A stretch of DNA of 64,000 nucleotides from Solidesulfovibrio carbinoliphilus subsp. oakridgensis (GCF_000177215.2 NZ_CM001368.1:2555001-2619000); one strand, 5' to 3'. Positions 47,818 to 59,370 are shown, numbered from the stretch's first letter. Translations and numbers: made by a program. The notes: generated by a model not told the origin, from the sequence alone.

Positions 47818-47851
47818 AAGGCGGACAATGCACTGTTGCATTGTCCGCCTT
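47818..47851. terminator. bidirectional hairpin, possible terminator
   Basis: A 15-bp perfect stem AAGGCGGACAATGCA / TGCATTGTCCGCCTT with loop CTGT, followed by TCTTCTT on the plus strand. It lies between the EAL gene (with a repeat) and the Ala-rich protein gene. Confidence 0.6.
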
Positions 47852-47996
47852 TCTTCTTGCGGTTGTTTACAGTGACGACGGATCAAATCCGGAAAAGATA
47901 CAAGGAAAATCATGCAAATTTATTTTAATTATTATCGGAATCGACCTAAAGACCAGCCGGAACAGACCGATAGGTGGCACAACAAAGGAGGGTGCC

Positions 47997-48737
47997 ATGG
48001 CTGCCATCGATAGCTTGACGCTCTATTCCAACGCGACGTCCGTGACCGGCCTTTCCACCCCGGCGGTCGGCAAAACCGCAAGCGACGGTGCGGGCGCCGG
48101 GTCCGGCGGTTCCGCCGGAGCGGGGGACACGGTCAGCATTTCCGAGGAGGGCAAGGCCCTGTCCTACGCCCTGTCCGCCGGCGCCACCGCCAGCAACGCC
48201 GGCACGGCCGCCGCCGCGCTCCTCGGCGCGGCCGGCGCTTCCGGCGCCACCACCGCGTCCGGCACGGCGGCCGCGGCGACCAGCACGGACGCCGCCGGCA
48301 CGGCCGATGCGGCCAACGCCACCGACGCCACGGACGCCACCGGCACGACAACGGCTACGGATTCCGCCTCCGCAGCCGCCTCGTCCACCACCGCGACCGG
48401 TACGGCGGCCGGGACCTCGGCCCAGGCGTCCGGCTCGGGCGGGGCCAAGGGCGGCGGTGGCGCCGCGGGGTCCGGATCCGCCGACAGCGACGACGACTCC
48501 GACACCACGGCCGACGAGATCAAGGAGCAGATCCAGCAGGTCCAGCAGCAGATCGAAAAGCTCGACAGCCAGAGCCTGTCCGAGGACGAGAAGGAGTCCC
48601 AGAAGACCCTGCTCGAAAACGAACTGGCCGAACTGCAGGCCCAATACGCCGAGGCGCTGTCAAACGAGAGCTCCTCCGGCTCGACCGGCGGCACCGGCGG
48701 CAACACCGCGGCCACCACCTACGGCGGCGCGGGCTGA
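47997..48737 (+). CDS. Ala/Thr/Ser/Gly-rich low-complexity protein with coiled coil
   Basis: A 246-residue protein. The start is certain from AAAGGAGGGTGCC before the ATG. An N-terminal segment has DTVSISEEGKALSYALSA, a motif that recurs in short Desulfovibrio proteins of unknown role. Residues 60-165 are low-complexity Ala/Thr/Ser/Gly with Asp. About 168-222 form a coiled coil (EIKEQIQQVQQQIEKL, LENELAELQAQYAEAL). There is no signal peptide. A filament-related or secreted protein is possible, but this is unsupported. Confidence 0.72.
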   Translation: MAAIDSLTLYSNATSVTGLSTPAVGKTASDGAGAGSGGSAGAGDTVSISEEGKALSYALSAGATASNAGTAAAALLGAAGASGATTASGTAAAATSTDAAGTADAANATDATDATGTTTATDSASAAASSTTATGTAAGTSAQASGSGGAKGGGGAAGSGSADSDDDSDTTADEIKEQIQQVQQQIEKLDSQSLSEDEKESQKTLLENELAELQAQYAEALSNESSSGSTGGTGGNTAATTYGGAG

Positions 48738-48840
48738 TGCCGCAACGCCTTCCTCCCGCCCGTCCGTCGGGCCGGCATCACCGCCGCGCCGGGGACCTGT
48801 CCCGGCCCCTCCGTGACGCCGGCCCGGCCGCCGCCACCGG

Positions 48841-48869
48841 TTGACAAGGACGGCGGACAGGCATAAGGC
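48841..48869 (+). promoter_or_regulatory. candidate promoter upstream of the MgtE_N/Nramp operon
   Basis: Perfect -35 TTGACA, 17 bp, TAAGGC on the plus strand. It lies about 510 bp before the MgtE_N start, leaving a long leader that contains two short reading frames and several GC hairpins. Rfam-type metal riboswitches (M-box, yybP-ykoY) cannot be confirmed by eye. Confidence 0.5.
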
Positions 48870-48901
48870 CCAAGCAACACGCAACCCCTTTTGAGGAAAA
48901 A

Positions 48902-48964
48902 ATGGACGAGCCGTACAGTAGTTGTTGCACGAACCAAACGTTTTTGCACTCTCGCTTGAGATAA
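48902..48964 (+). CDS. possible 20-residue leader peptide
   Basis: A short frame MDEPYSSCCTNQTFLHSRLR with GAGG five bases before the ATG, about 30 nt after the candidate promoter. Two adjacent Cys are notable. It may be a regulatory upstream peptide for the metal transport operon. Coding status is uncertain. Confidence 0.3.
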   Translation: MDEPYSSCCTNQTFLHSRLR

Positions 48965-49065
48965 CGCCTCCTGCCGTCACGGCCGCCGTGGCGCGCCCCT
49001 CCCCTCGCGGGAACGGGCCGCCTCCGCCAGCCCCGCCGGTCAGGCGGCGGTAAAGGAGGCGCCCG

Positions 49066-49239
49066 ATGAACACTCCCTTCATCCGGTCCCGAACATTCGC
49101 CTCGCGGCCCTTGGCCAACCTCTGCGGCAGCCTTGCCGTGGCCCTTCTGTTCCCCTGCTCCCGGCGTCTTTGCGCCGCCACTTCCGGCGCGGCAAAGGAA
49201 CCCCCCTCACCAAGCCCCCTGCCCTCCGCGCAGGGCTGA
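49066..49239 (+). CDS. possible 57-residue leader or exported peptide
   Basis: A frame with AAAGGAGG seven bases before its ATG, a basic start, a hydrophobic LCGSLAVALLFPC stretch resembling a short signal peptide and a Pro/Ser-rich tail. It lies in the long leader before the MgtE_N gene. The strong ribosome binding site supports translation, but no homologue is recognised. Confidence 0.35.
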   Translation: MNTPFIRSRTFASRPLANLCGSLAVALLFPCSRRLCAATSGAAKEPPSPSPLPSAQG

Positions 49240-49383
49240 CCGGCGGCCCAGGCCGCCCGTCTTTCGCCTTTCCGTTTCCGATCCGACGCGTCGCCCGGGG
49301 GTCCTCCCCGCCGACGCAAGCCCGCACAGGTCCCACGGCCCGCCGGTCCCGGCGGCCGCGTCCTGTGCCAGGGAGGCTTGGCC

Positions 49384-50643
49384 ATGAGCGAACTTTACGT
49401 CAGTTCCGTGCTGGGGCGGCCGGTCATCGATCCGGCCGGCGTCGAACTCGGCCGCCTGGAGGACCTGCGCCTTTTGCCGGGCGATTCCCTGCCCCTGGTG
49501 TCCGGCCTTTTCATCCGCCGGGGCGGCGAGCGCCGTTTCGTGCCCTGGAGCGCGGTCAACCTTTTCACGCCCGTGGTGGTTTCGGCCAGCCCCGACCGCT
49601 TTGGCGACGCCGAGGCCGTCGCCGACGACGGCCCGGACATAAGGCTTCGCCGCGACGTCCTGGACCGCCAGATCGTGGACGTGGACGGGGCCAAGGTGGT
49701 CCGGGTCAACGACCTGAAGCTGCGCACGCGCGGTTCGAGGCTCTTCGTGGCCGCCGTGGACGTGGGCCTTCGCGGCGTGGCCCGGCGGCTCGGCCAGCTG
49801 CGCTTCTGGACCTGGCTGGCCCGGGTCTTTGGCGTCACCCTGCCGTCCCGGGAGATCGACTGGCGCTTCGTGGCCCAGCTCGACCACAACGCCGACCGCC
49901 TGACCCTGACCGTGGCCCGCGAACGCTTAACCGACCTCCACCCGGCCGATATCGCCGAAATCCTGGCCCAGCTCCCCCACAAGGAAGTCGGCACGGTCCT
50001 CGGCTCCCTTGACGTCGAAACCGTGGGCGAGGCCATAAGCGAGCTCGATCCCGAACTCGGCGGCCGGGTCATCAGCCAGCTCGACAGCGAGCAGGCTTCC
50101 GACATCCTCGAAGAGATGGACCCCCACGAGGCCGCCGACCTGCTCGGCGACCTGCCCGAGGAAAAGGCTCGTGAACTCCTCGACCTCATGGACGAGGAGG
50201 ACGCCGAGATGGTCCAGGAACTCCTCGAACACGAGGAGGACACGGCCGGCGGCCTCATGAACAACCTCTTCGCCTTCGTGCCCCCGGCCATGACCGCCGA
50301 GGAGGCCCTGAACTACCTGCGCCTGGTCGGCGCGGAGATCGACAACATCTATTATATCTACGTGATCCGGGCCGACGAGACCCCCCTTGGCGTGGTCACC
50401 CTCAAGCGGCTCCTGCTGGCTCCGCCAAAGACCCCCGTGGCCGAGATCATGACCGTCGGGCTCAAGGCCGTCACCGTCACCGCCCCGCCCCAGGAAATCA
50501 TGGAGATCATCGCCAAGTACAACCTGCTGGCCGTGCCGGTCCTGAACAACGCCGGGCACATGGCCGGCATCGTGCCGGCCGACGACGTCCTGGAACTGTT
50601 CCTGCCCGAATCCGTCACCCGAAAGCGTTTCGCCGCGCACTAA
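49384..50643 (+). CDS. soluble MgtE_N-CBS protein with PRC-barrel N-terminus
   Basis: A 419-residue protein. Residues 1-160 hold PRC-barrel-like beta repeats (SSVLGRPVIDPAGVELGRLEDL; RDVLDRQIVDVDGAKVVRVNDL). Residues 165-285 are the MgtE N-terminal superhelix (LHPADIAEILAQLP, EMDPHEAADLLGDLP, MDEEDAEMVQELLEHEEDTAGGLM). Residues 290-415 are a CBS pair. The five-helix MgtE channel domain is absent: the protein ends at the CBS pair. AGGGAGG precedes the ATG. It is followed by an Nramp-type transporter 29 bp downstream. It is inferred to sense Mg2+ and regulate that transporter. Confidence 0.85.
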   Translation: MSELYVSSVLGRPVIDPAGVELGRLEDLRLLPGDSLPLVSGLFIRRGGERRFVPWSAVNLFTPVVVSASPDRFGDAEAVADDGPDIRLRRDVLDRQIVDVDGAKVVRVNDLKLRTRGSRLFVAAVDVGLRGVARRLGQLRFWTWLARVFGVTLPSREIDWRFVAQLDHNADRLTLTVARERLTDLHPADIAEILAQLPHKEVGTVLGSLDVETVGEAISELDPELGGRVISQLDSEQASDILEEMDPHEAADLLGDLPEEKARELLDLMDEEDAEMVQELLEHEEDTAGGLMNNLFAFVPPAMTAEEALNYLRLVGAEIDNIYYIYVIRADETPLGVVTLKRLLLAPPKTPVAEIMTVGLKAVTVTAPPQEIMEIIAKYNLLAVPVLNNAGHMAGIVPADDVLELFLPESVTRKRFAAH

Positions 50644-50672
50644 GCCCAATCTTCCTTCGCGAGGCATCCGAC

Positions 50673-51968
50673 ATGACCGCAGCGACCAAGGCCCCACCGG
50701 CCCGCAGGCTCTCACGCAAAAACATCCTCCTGTTCCTGGCCCTCCTCGGACCGGGCATCATCACGGCCAACGTGGACAACGACGCCGGCGGCATCACCAC
50801 CTATTCCCTGGCCGGGGCCCAATACGGCTATTCGCTCCTGTGGATGCTCCTCCCGACGACCATCTCCCTGGTGGTGGTCCAGGAGATGTGCGCCCGCATG
50901 GGCGCGGTCACGGGCAAGGGCCTCTCGGACCTCATCCGCGAGTCCTTTGGCCTGCGCACCACGTTTTACATCATGATCGCCCTGTTTCTGACCAACCTCG
51001 GCAACACGGTCTCCGAGTTCGCGGGCATCGCCGCCGGCATGGAGATCTTCGGCATCTCCAAGTTCATTTCCGTGCCCATCGCCGCCCTCCTCGTCTGGCT
51101 TTTGATCGTCAAGGGCTCCTACCGGATCGTGGAGCGGGTGTTCCTCGTCGCCTGCGTGGTCTACCTCGCCTATCCCCTGGCCGCCTTTTTCGCGGACGTG
51201 CCCTGGGGCGAGGTGGCCCTGGCCGCGGTCACGCCGAGCTTCCGGGCCGACGGCGGCTACGTGGCCATGATGATCGGCCTGGTCGGCACGACCATCGCCC
51301 CGTGGATGCAGTTCTACCAGCAGGCGGCCGTGGTGGAGAAGGGGATCACGGCCGAGAAGTACGGCTACACGCGGCTCGACGTCATTGTCGGCTGCGTCTT
51401 TGCCGTGGCCGTGGCCTTGTTCATCGTCGTGGCCTGCGCCGCCTCGATCCATGTCCAGGGGCTGACCGTGGAGACCGCCGCGGACGCGGCCCGGGCCCTG
51501 GAACCGCTGGTCGGCCGGTACGCCTCCTGGCTTTTCGCGGTCGGGCTCATCAACGCCTCGCTTTTCGCCGCCGGCGTCCTGCCGCTGTCCACGGCCTACT
51601 ACATCTGCGAGGCCATGGGCTGGGAGCTCGGCATCGACAAGGATTTCCGCAAGGCCCCGCAGTTCTTCTGGCTTTTCACCATAAGCATCATCCTCGGGGC
51701 ACTTACCATCCTCGTGCCCGGCATGCCGCTTCTGGCGGTCATGTACCTTTCCCAGGTCGTAAACGGCGTGGTCCTGCCCTTTGTGCTCATCCTCATGCTG
51801 CTTTTGATCAACGACAAGCGGCTCATGGGCGCCTACGTCAACGGCCCGGCCTTCAACACCGTGGCCTGGGTGACGGTGGCGGCGCTGATCGGCCTGACCG
51901 CGCTCATGACCCTGGACACGGTCTGGCCCGGGGCCATCGGCCGGCTGGTCGGGCTGGTGGCGGGCTAA
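50673..51968 (+). CDS. Nramp-family divalent metal transporter (probable NRMT / Mg2+ type)
   Basis: A 431-residue protein with 11 or so helices of the LeuT/Nramp fold. The first helix has NVDNDAGG where Mn/Fe Nramps have DPGN, so the Asp is kept and the Asn is Ala. The sixth helix has TTIAPWMQ where canonical proteins have the IMPH motif, so the soft-metal-selecting Met is Ala and His is Trp. Loss of the Met is a hallmark of Nramp-related magnesium transporters. It sits 29 bp after the MgtE_N-CBS gene. Confidence 0.85.
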   Translation: MTAATKAPPARRLSRKNILLFLALLGPGIITANVDNDAGGITTYSLAGAQYGYSLLWMLLPTTISLVVVQEMCARMGAVTGKGLSDLIRESFGLRTTFYIMIALFLTNLGNTVSEFAGIAAGMEIFGISKFISVPIAALLVWLLIVKGSYRIVERVFLVACVVYLAYPLAAFFADVPWGEVALAAVTPSFRADGGYVAMMIGLVGTTIAPWMQFYQQAAVVEKGITAEKYGYTRLDVIVGCVFAVAVALFIVVACAASIHVQGLTVETAADAARALEPLVGRYASWLFAVGLINASLFAAGVLPLSTAYYICEAMGWELGIDKDFRKAPQFFWLFTISIILGALTILVPGMPLLAVMYLSQVVNGVVLPFVLILMLLLINDKRLMGAYVNGPAFNTVAWVTVAALIGLTALMTLDTVWPGAIGRLVGLVAG

Positions 51969-52116
51969 GGCCCCCGCCTTCCAAGGGTGACTGTCATTTG
52001 AAAAGAAAAGGACTTCTTCCCGCCTGTTGAAAATACCAGGGCCTGGAGAGCAGGGGCACAGGCGGGGTGGGGCGCGGGGAAGCGGGGCGGGACGCGGGAA
52101 GGGGCGTGGCCGGGGC

Positions 52117-52704
52117 TCAGGGCGCGGCCATGGCGTCGATGGCCGTCAGCAGGGAATCGAAGGAGGAGAGGCTGAAGATGATCAGGACCTCGCCTTCGAT
52201 GAGGTGGTCCTTCATGCTGAACTGGGTGCGGGCCACCAGGATCATGCCGTCGCCCGTGCCCACGATGCCGGTGATGTCGGCCTCGAGGAAATCCGGCGGC
52301 GAGTAGCGCAGCGGCTCCTTGAGGATATTGGCGATGGACCCCATGACGCCGTTTAAGACGATGTTGCCCACTTCCTGGAGCGTGCCGCAGCGCATGGCGT
52401 CGTCGCCGGGCAGGGCCTCCTTGCCGAGGACCACGGCCACCAGCTTGGAGGCGGACTCGGGCGGGAAAATAAGGGCGCTTATGCCGGCGAACTCGCCGGT
52501 GAAGCTCAGCTGCACCGCCGAGAAGACCGAATGGGGCCGTTCGGCGTAGATTTCGGCCAACTGGGTCTGGGTCAGCACCCGAAGGACCGGTACCTGGAGC
52601 TGGATATGGGTGTTGACCATCTGGTTCAGCATGCCGGCCGCCCGGCCGACGCCGATGTTGATCAGCTCCTGCAGGATATCGAGTTGCAAAGACGAGAGGG
52701 TCAT
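52117..52704 (-). CDS. cheC: CheC-type phosphatase
   Basis: A 195-residue CheC/CheX/FliY-family protein. The first DxxxExxN site is DILQELINIGVGRAAGML near residue 12; the second is TLQEVGNIVLNGVMG near 105, with the Glu and Asn of the active site. It dephosphorylates CheY-P. The ribosome binding site is weak and an ATG 11 codons upstream is possible. It is followed upstream by a CheY-like receiver gene, a natural partner. No cheA is near. Confidence 0.85.
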   Translation of the reverse strand: MTLSSLQLDILQELINIGVGRAAGMLNQMVNTHIQLQVPVLRVLTQTQLAEIYAERPHSVFSAVQLSFTGEFAGISALIFPPESASKLVAVVLGKEALPGDDAMRCGTLQEVGNIVLNGVMGSIANILKEPLRYSPPDFLEADITGIVGTGDGMILVARTQFSMKDHLIEGEVLIIFSLSSFDSLLTAIDAMAAP

Positions 52705-52830
52705 GGCAATCCCGCGCCGGGGGCGCTCCTGGCGCATCCGGAAGGGCGGCCGTCCACGTCTCCGGGAACGCGCGTTGAAAGGACTCTTGCCGTCTGCGCC
52801 ACCTTGGACCCCTCCATGCCTTGGCCCGCC

Positions 52831-53184
52831 TCAGGCCAGGGAGGCCAGCACCCGGCCCAGGGCCGCGGCGTCCATGGGCTTGTTGAGGAAGCTTTTGGCC
52901 CCGAGTTCCAGGCACCGCGCCCGGGTGGTCTCCTGGATGTCGGCCGTCACCACCACGATGGCCAGTTCCGGCATTTCGGCCGACAGGATCTCCATGACCG
53001 CCAATCCGCCGGGATCGGGCATGTTGAGGTCGAGCAAGAGGACCTGGGGCCGGTTTTCCCGGGCCAGGCGCAGGCATTCCTCTCCGTCCCTGGCCTCCAT
53101 GACCGAGAAGCCGGCCTCCGTGGCCGCCTTGGCCGCCTGGAAACGTTGGAACATGGAGTCGTCGGCGATAAGCAATAGGGGCAT
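52831..53184 (-). CDS. single-domain response regulator (CheY-like)
   Basis: A 117-residue receiver: DD in LLIADDSMF, phospho-acceptor Asp in VLLLDLNMPDPGG near residue 51, Thr in VVTADIQE and Lys in FLNKPMD. It lies between the hybrid kinase and cheC on the same strand; all three probably form one signalling operon. Confidence 0.87.
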   Translation of the reverse strand: MPLLLIADDSMFQRFQAAKAATEAGFSVMEARDGEECLRLARENRPQVLLLDLNMPDPGGLAVMEILSAEMPELAIVVVTADIQETTRARCLELGAKSFLNKPMDAAALGRVLASLA

Positions 53185-53260
53185 GGCGTCATCCTGTACC
53201 AGCCTTCTCGGGCTGGGCGCTTGGCAAGGGGTTGAGTGTCGCATCCGGCGGCTGGCGGCG

Positions 53261-56566
<3,306 letters not shown>

Positions 56567-56606
56567 AGGCGGGGGAGCGGACCATCGTGTCCGCTCCGGG
56601 ATAGAA

Positions 56607-56627
56607 ACACGTCATGGTATTACGTGT
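56607..56627. promoter_or_regulatory. inverted repeat ACACGT-N9-ACGTGT, possible operator
   Basis: A 6-bp perfect inverted repeat with AA/TT flanks, 41 bp upstream of the XRE-kinase start and 135 bp upstream of the divergent tungstate-type gene. Spacing fits an HTH dimer site; autoregulation by the XRE head is a guess. Confidence 0.4.
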
Positions 56628-56665
56628 AAAGCCCTCTTTCACCCGGCGGGGCGAACCTGTTCATT

Positions 56666-56694
56666 TTGACATAAATTGCTGTATACAATAAAGA
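56666..56694 (+). promoter_or_regulatory. promoter of TupA-like gene
   Basis: Perfect -35 TTGACA, 17 bp, TAAAGA in an A/T-rich stretch. The spacer contains the palindrome TGTATACA, a possible operator. The start codon is about 70 bp downstream. Confidence 0.6.
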
Positions 56695-56762
56695 AAAATC
56701 AATTTTCCTGGACGGAGCCACGGATTTCCCGTAGTGTCGTGACACAACTCAAGGAGGGACCC

Positions 56763-57620
56763 ATGACGCGATTGCCCTTTCTGCTGGCTCTGACCGCCCT
56801 TTTGGCCTTTTCCGTCCCAAACGCCACGGCCGGCCCCACGGTGGAAGAGGCCTACGGCCCCGGCCCCAAGACCTTTTCCCTGGCCACGGGCAGCCCCGGC
56901 GAACTCGGGCTTTTAAAGGTCCTTGGCGAGGCCTACTGCGCCAAGGCCGGCTGCCGGCTCGACTGGATCAAGGCCGGCTCGGGCCAGTCCCTGGACATGC
57001 TCAAAGCCGGCGCAGTGGACATGATCATGGTCCACGCCCCGGCGGCCGAGAAAAAGGCCGTGGCCGAAGGCTGGGCCGGCTGCCCGACCCTGATCGGCTC
57101 CAACGAATTCTTCCTCGTCGGCCCGGCCGCCGATCCGGCCGGCATCGCCAAGGCGGCCTCGGCCGCCGACGCCTACCGCCGGATCGCCGAGGCCAAGGCC
57201 AAGTTCTTCTCCCGGGGCGACAACTCCGGCACCCACAAAAAGGAGCTGGACACCTGGAAGGACGCGGGCATTGCCCCGGCCGGCGACTGGTACGTGGTGA
57301 CCAAGGCCTTCATGACCGCGACGCTTACGCGGGCCAATGACGAGGGCGGCTATTTCATGACCGACAGCAGCACCTGGGCGGCGGAAAAAAAGAACACCCC
57401 CAAGCTCAAGGTCCTCTTTTCCGGGGACAAAAAGCTCGTCAACACCTACCACGCCCTGTGCGGCCAAAAGGACGGCAAGCCGGCCTCGGCTGTGGCCACG
57501 GGATTTATCGCCTTCGTGGCCTCGCCCGAGGGCCAGGCGCTCCTCGACTCCTTCGGCAAGGACAAATACGGCGAAGCCCTGTACAACGACGCGGCCTACG
57601 CCAAAAAGTACGTGGATTAA
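56763..57620 (+). CDS. tungstate-type ABC substrate-binding protein (TupA-like)
   Basis: A 285-residue periplasmic protein with a signal peptide (LPFLLALTALLAFSVPNATA, cleavage near 23). Oxyanion-site blocks resemble TupA: SLATGSPGELGLLKVLG near 38, AVDMIMVHAPAAEKKAV, and FFSRGDNSGTHKKELDTWK near 154. AAGGAGGG precedes the ATG. The permease and ATPase (tupB, tupC) are not adjacent on either side. It is therefore an orphan binding protein or the transporter lies elsewhere; molybdate or another oxyanion is possible. Confidence 0.82.
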   Translation: MTRLPFLLALTALLAFSVPNATAGPTVEEAYGPGPKTFSLATGSPGELGLLKVLGEAYCAKAGCRLDWIKAGSGQSLDMLKAGAVDMIMVHAPAAEKKAVAEGWAGCPTLIGSNEFFLVGPAADPAGIAKAASAADAYRRIAEAKAKFFSRGDNSGTHKKELDTWKDAGIAPAGDWYVVTKAFMTATLTRANDEGGYFMTDSSTWAAEKKNTPKLKVLFSGDKKLVNTYHALCGQKDGKPASAVATGFIAFVASPEGQALLDSFGKDKYGEALYNDAAYAKKYVD

Positions 57621-57636
57621 GACGCGCGGCGGCGCG

Positions 57637-57668
57637 GGCGGCGGCCGGAGCCCTTTCCGGCCGCCGCC
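57637..57668 (+). terminator. hairpin after TupA-like gene
   Basis: GGCGGCGGCCGG / CCGGCCGCCGCC, 12-bp perfect stem with an 8-base loop, 17 bp after the stop. There is no T-run, so termination is uncertain. Confidence 0.45.
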
Positions 57669-57674
57669 GCCGCC

Positions 57675-57703
57675 GGCTTGGCCTGCCGGACAAATCGACT
57701 TAT
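57675..57703 (+). promoter_or_regulatory. candidate promoter of thiol-redox cluster
   Basis: TTGGCC, 17 bp, TATAGA, 58 bp before the redoxin start codon. Confidence 0.5.
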
Positions 57704-57760
57704 AGAGCGAATGGGGACGGCCCGCGCCCGTCCCGACACCCGTCCCTTTTCGGAGGCTCC

Positions 57761-58348
57761 ATGCGAAGCGTTCTGGCGATTGTTGCTGCCGTGCTGGTCC
57801 TTGCCGCCGCCGTCCCGGCCCTGGCGGTCAAGGCGTCCGTGGCCCCGGGGGCCCATCCCCTCTCCGTCGGCGACGCGTTCCCGGACGTGCCGCTTCCGGG
57901 CACCCTCTCTCCCGAGGCCGCGAGCTATCTGGGCCTGGCCGGCGACCAGGCCGGCCAGCCCCTCTCCACGGTGGCGGCCGAGGTGTTGGTGGTCGAGATC
58001 TTCAGCATGTACTGCCCGTTTTGCCAGGTGGAAGCCCCGGAAGTGAACGCGCTCTATTCGCTCATCGACAAGCGGGGGCTGTCCAACCGGGTCAAGATCA
58101 TCGGCATCGGGGCCGGCAACTCGGATGTGGAAGTGGACATCTTCCGCAAGAAATACGCGGTGCCCTTCCCGCTTTTCGCCGACGCCGATTTTGCCGTGCA
58201 CAAGCGGGTGGGCGAGGTGGGCACGCCCTTTTTCTACATCCTCAAAAAGCGCCCGGGCGGCGGCTATGCCGTGGTCAGCGCCAGCCTCGGCCAGTTCGAC
58301 TCGCCGGCGGATTTCCTCTCCCTCATCACCCGCACCGCCGGCATCTGA
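57761..58348 (+). CDS. exported TlpA-like thioredoxin-fold protein
   Basis: A 195-residue protein with a signal peptide (LAIVAAVLVLAAAVPALA). A thioredoxin domain has CPFC near residue 86 (IFSMYCPFCQVEAPEV), then PLFADADFAVHKRVGEVGTPFFYIL with the cis-Pro. It is a periplasmic thiol-disulfide oxidoreductase or peroxide-linked reductant. CGGAGG precedes the ATG. It heads a cluster of peroxiredoxin, CMD protein and rubrerythrin. Confidence 0.83.
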   Translation: MRSVLAIVAAVLVLAAAVPALAVKASVAPGAHPLSVGDAFPDVPLPGTLSPEAASYLGLAGDQAGQPLSTVAAEVLVVEIFSMYCPFCQVEAPEVNALYSLIDKRGLSNRVKIIGIGAGNSDVEVDIFRKKYAVPFPLFADADFAVHKRVGEVGTPFFYILKKRPGGGYAVVSASLGQFDSPADFLSLITRTAGI

Positions 58349-58364
58349 CCGGCAAGGAGGCCCC

Positions 58365-58988
58365 ATGGCCCGTTTGTGGACGCCGCTTGGCCTGCTGACG
58401 GTGCTGGCCCTGCTCCTGGCCGCCTCGCCGGCCGCCGCCCAGGCCGGGACGCCGGCCGAGGAGCTCCTGTCCCAAAGCATCTGCCCGGTTGGGCCGTTGC
58501 CGCCGACCGACAGCACCCTGCGCGTGGCCGTGGGCGAGGCCATGCCCGACTTCGACCTGCCGGCCGTCGGCGGCGGGCGAGTCCGGCTTTCGGAGTATCT
58601 CGGCCAAAAAAACCTGGTCCTGTCGTTCATTCCGGCCGCCTGGACGCCGGTCTGCTCCAGCCAGTGGCCGGGCTACAACATCGCGAAAGACGTCTTCGAC
58701 GCCAACGACACGGCCCTGGTCGGCATCTCGGCCGACAACATCCCCACGCTTTGCGCCTGGACCCGGCAGATGGGGGGCCTCGGGTTTCCGGTGGCCTCGG
58801 ACTTCTGGCCCCACGGCGGCCTGGCCCAGAAGCTCGGCATCCTGCGCACCGACGGCACCACGGAGCGTGCCCTTTTTCTGGTGGACAAAAAAGGCGTGAT
58901 CCGGTTCATTGACGTGCACGACATCAATTCCCGGCCGGACCTCGGCCCGCTCGTAAAAGCCATGGAGCAGGTGCATTCCGGCCAGTAA
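58365..58988 (+). CDS. exported peroxiredoxin (AhpC/TSA family)
   Basis: A 207-residue protein with a signal peptide (LLTVLALLLAASPAAAQA). A peroxiredoxin domain follows: MPDFDLPAVGGG, then AAWTPVCSSQWPG with the peroxidatic Cys and Thr near residue 103, and VGISADNIPTLCAW with a second Cys that could resolve it. It reduces peroxides in the periplasm, probably using the TlpA-like partner 16 bp upstream. Confidence 0.87.
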   Translation: MARLWTPLGLLTVLALLLAASPAAAQAGTPAEELLSQSICPVGPLPPTDSTLRVAVGEAMPDFDLPAVGGGRVRLSEYLGQKNLVLSFIPAAWTPVCSSQWPGYNIAKDVFDANDTALVGISADNIPTLCAWTRQMGGLGFPVASDFWPHGGLAQKLGILRTDGTTERALFLVDKKGVIRFIDVHDINSRPDLGPLVKAMEQVHSGQ

Positions 58989-59030
58989 CGCCGGCCCGGG
59001 GCAGTGCGGTGTCGGGCAAGGAGCCATGCC

Positions 59031-59348
59031 ATGACCGAAACGTTGCGGCCCCGGCATTACGAGACGCTCTTTCGCAACTTCCCGGAGTTCATGCGCGCCC
59101 TGGACGGTGTGGCCCAGGCCGTGCGCGGCTCGGGTCCCCTGGACGAAAAAACCATCCAGCTCGTGCAGCTCGGCGCGGCCGCGGCCCTCGGCTCGGAAAC
59201 GGCCGTGGCCAGTCATGCCCGCCGGGCCGGCCAGGCCGGGGCCAGCCCGGCCGAGATCAACCAGTCGCTTTTGGCCCTGACCACCACCATCGGCTTTCCG
59301 TCCGTGGCGGCGGCCCTCAAATGGGTCCAGAAACACCTTGAGGAATGA
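59031..59348 (+). CDS. carboxymuconolactone decarboxylase-family protein, Cys-less
   Basis: A 105-residue AhpD/CMD-fold helical protein: LDEKTIQLVQLGAAAALGSETAVASHARRAGQAGASPAEI is the core pattern. The redox CxxC of AhpD is replaced (SETAVAS), leaving the His but no Cys, so disulfide reductase activity is unlikely. CAAGGAG precedes the ATG. It lies between the peroxiredoxin and rubrerythrin genes. Confidence 0.83.
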   Translation: MTETLRPRHYETLFRNFPEFMRALDGVAQAVRGSGPLDEKTIQLVQLGAAAALGSETAVASHARRAGQAGASPAEINQSLLALTTTIGFPSVAAALKWVQKHLEE

Positions 59349-59370
59349 CACCACCAACGAGGGAGAAAGC

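Noticed and set aside
48870-49383. M-box or yybP-ykoY metal riboswitch before the MgtE_N gene
   Set aside because: Parts such as GGTAAAGGAGGCGCCC look suggestive but I could not build the conserved stems, so it is not annotated as a riboswitch.
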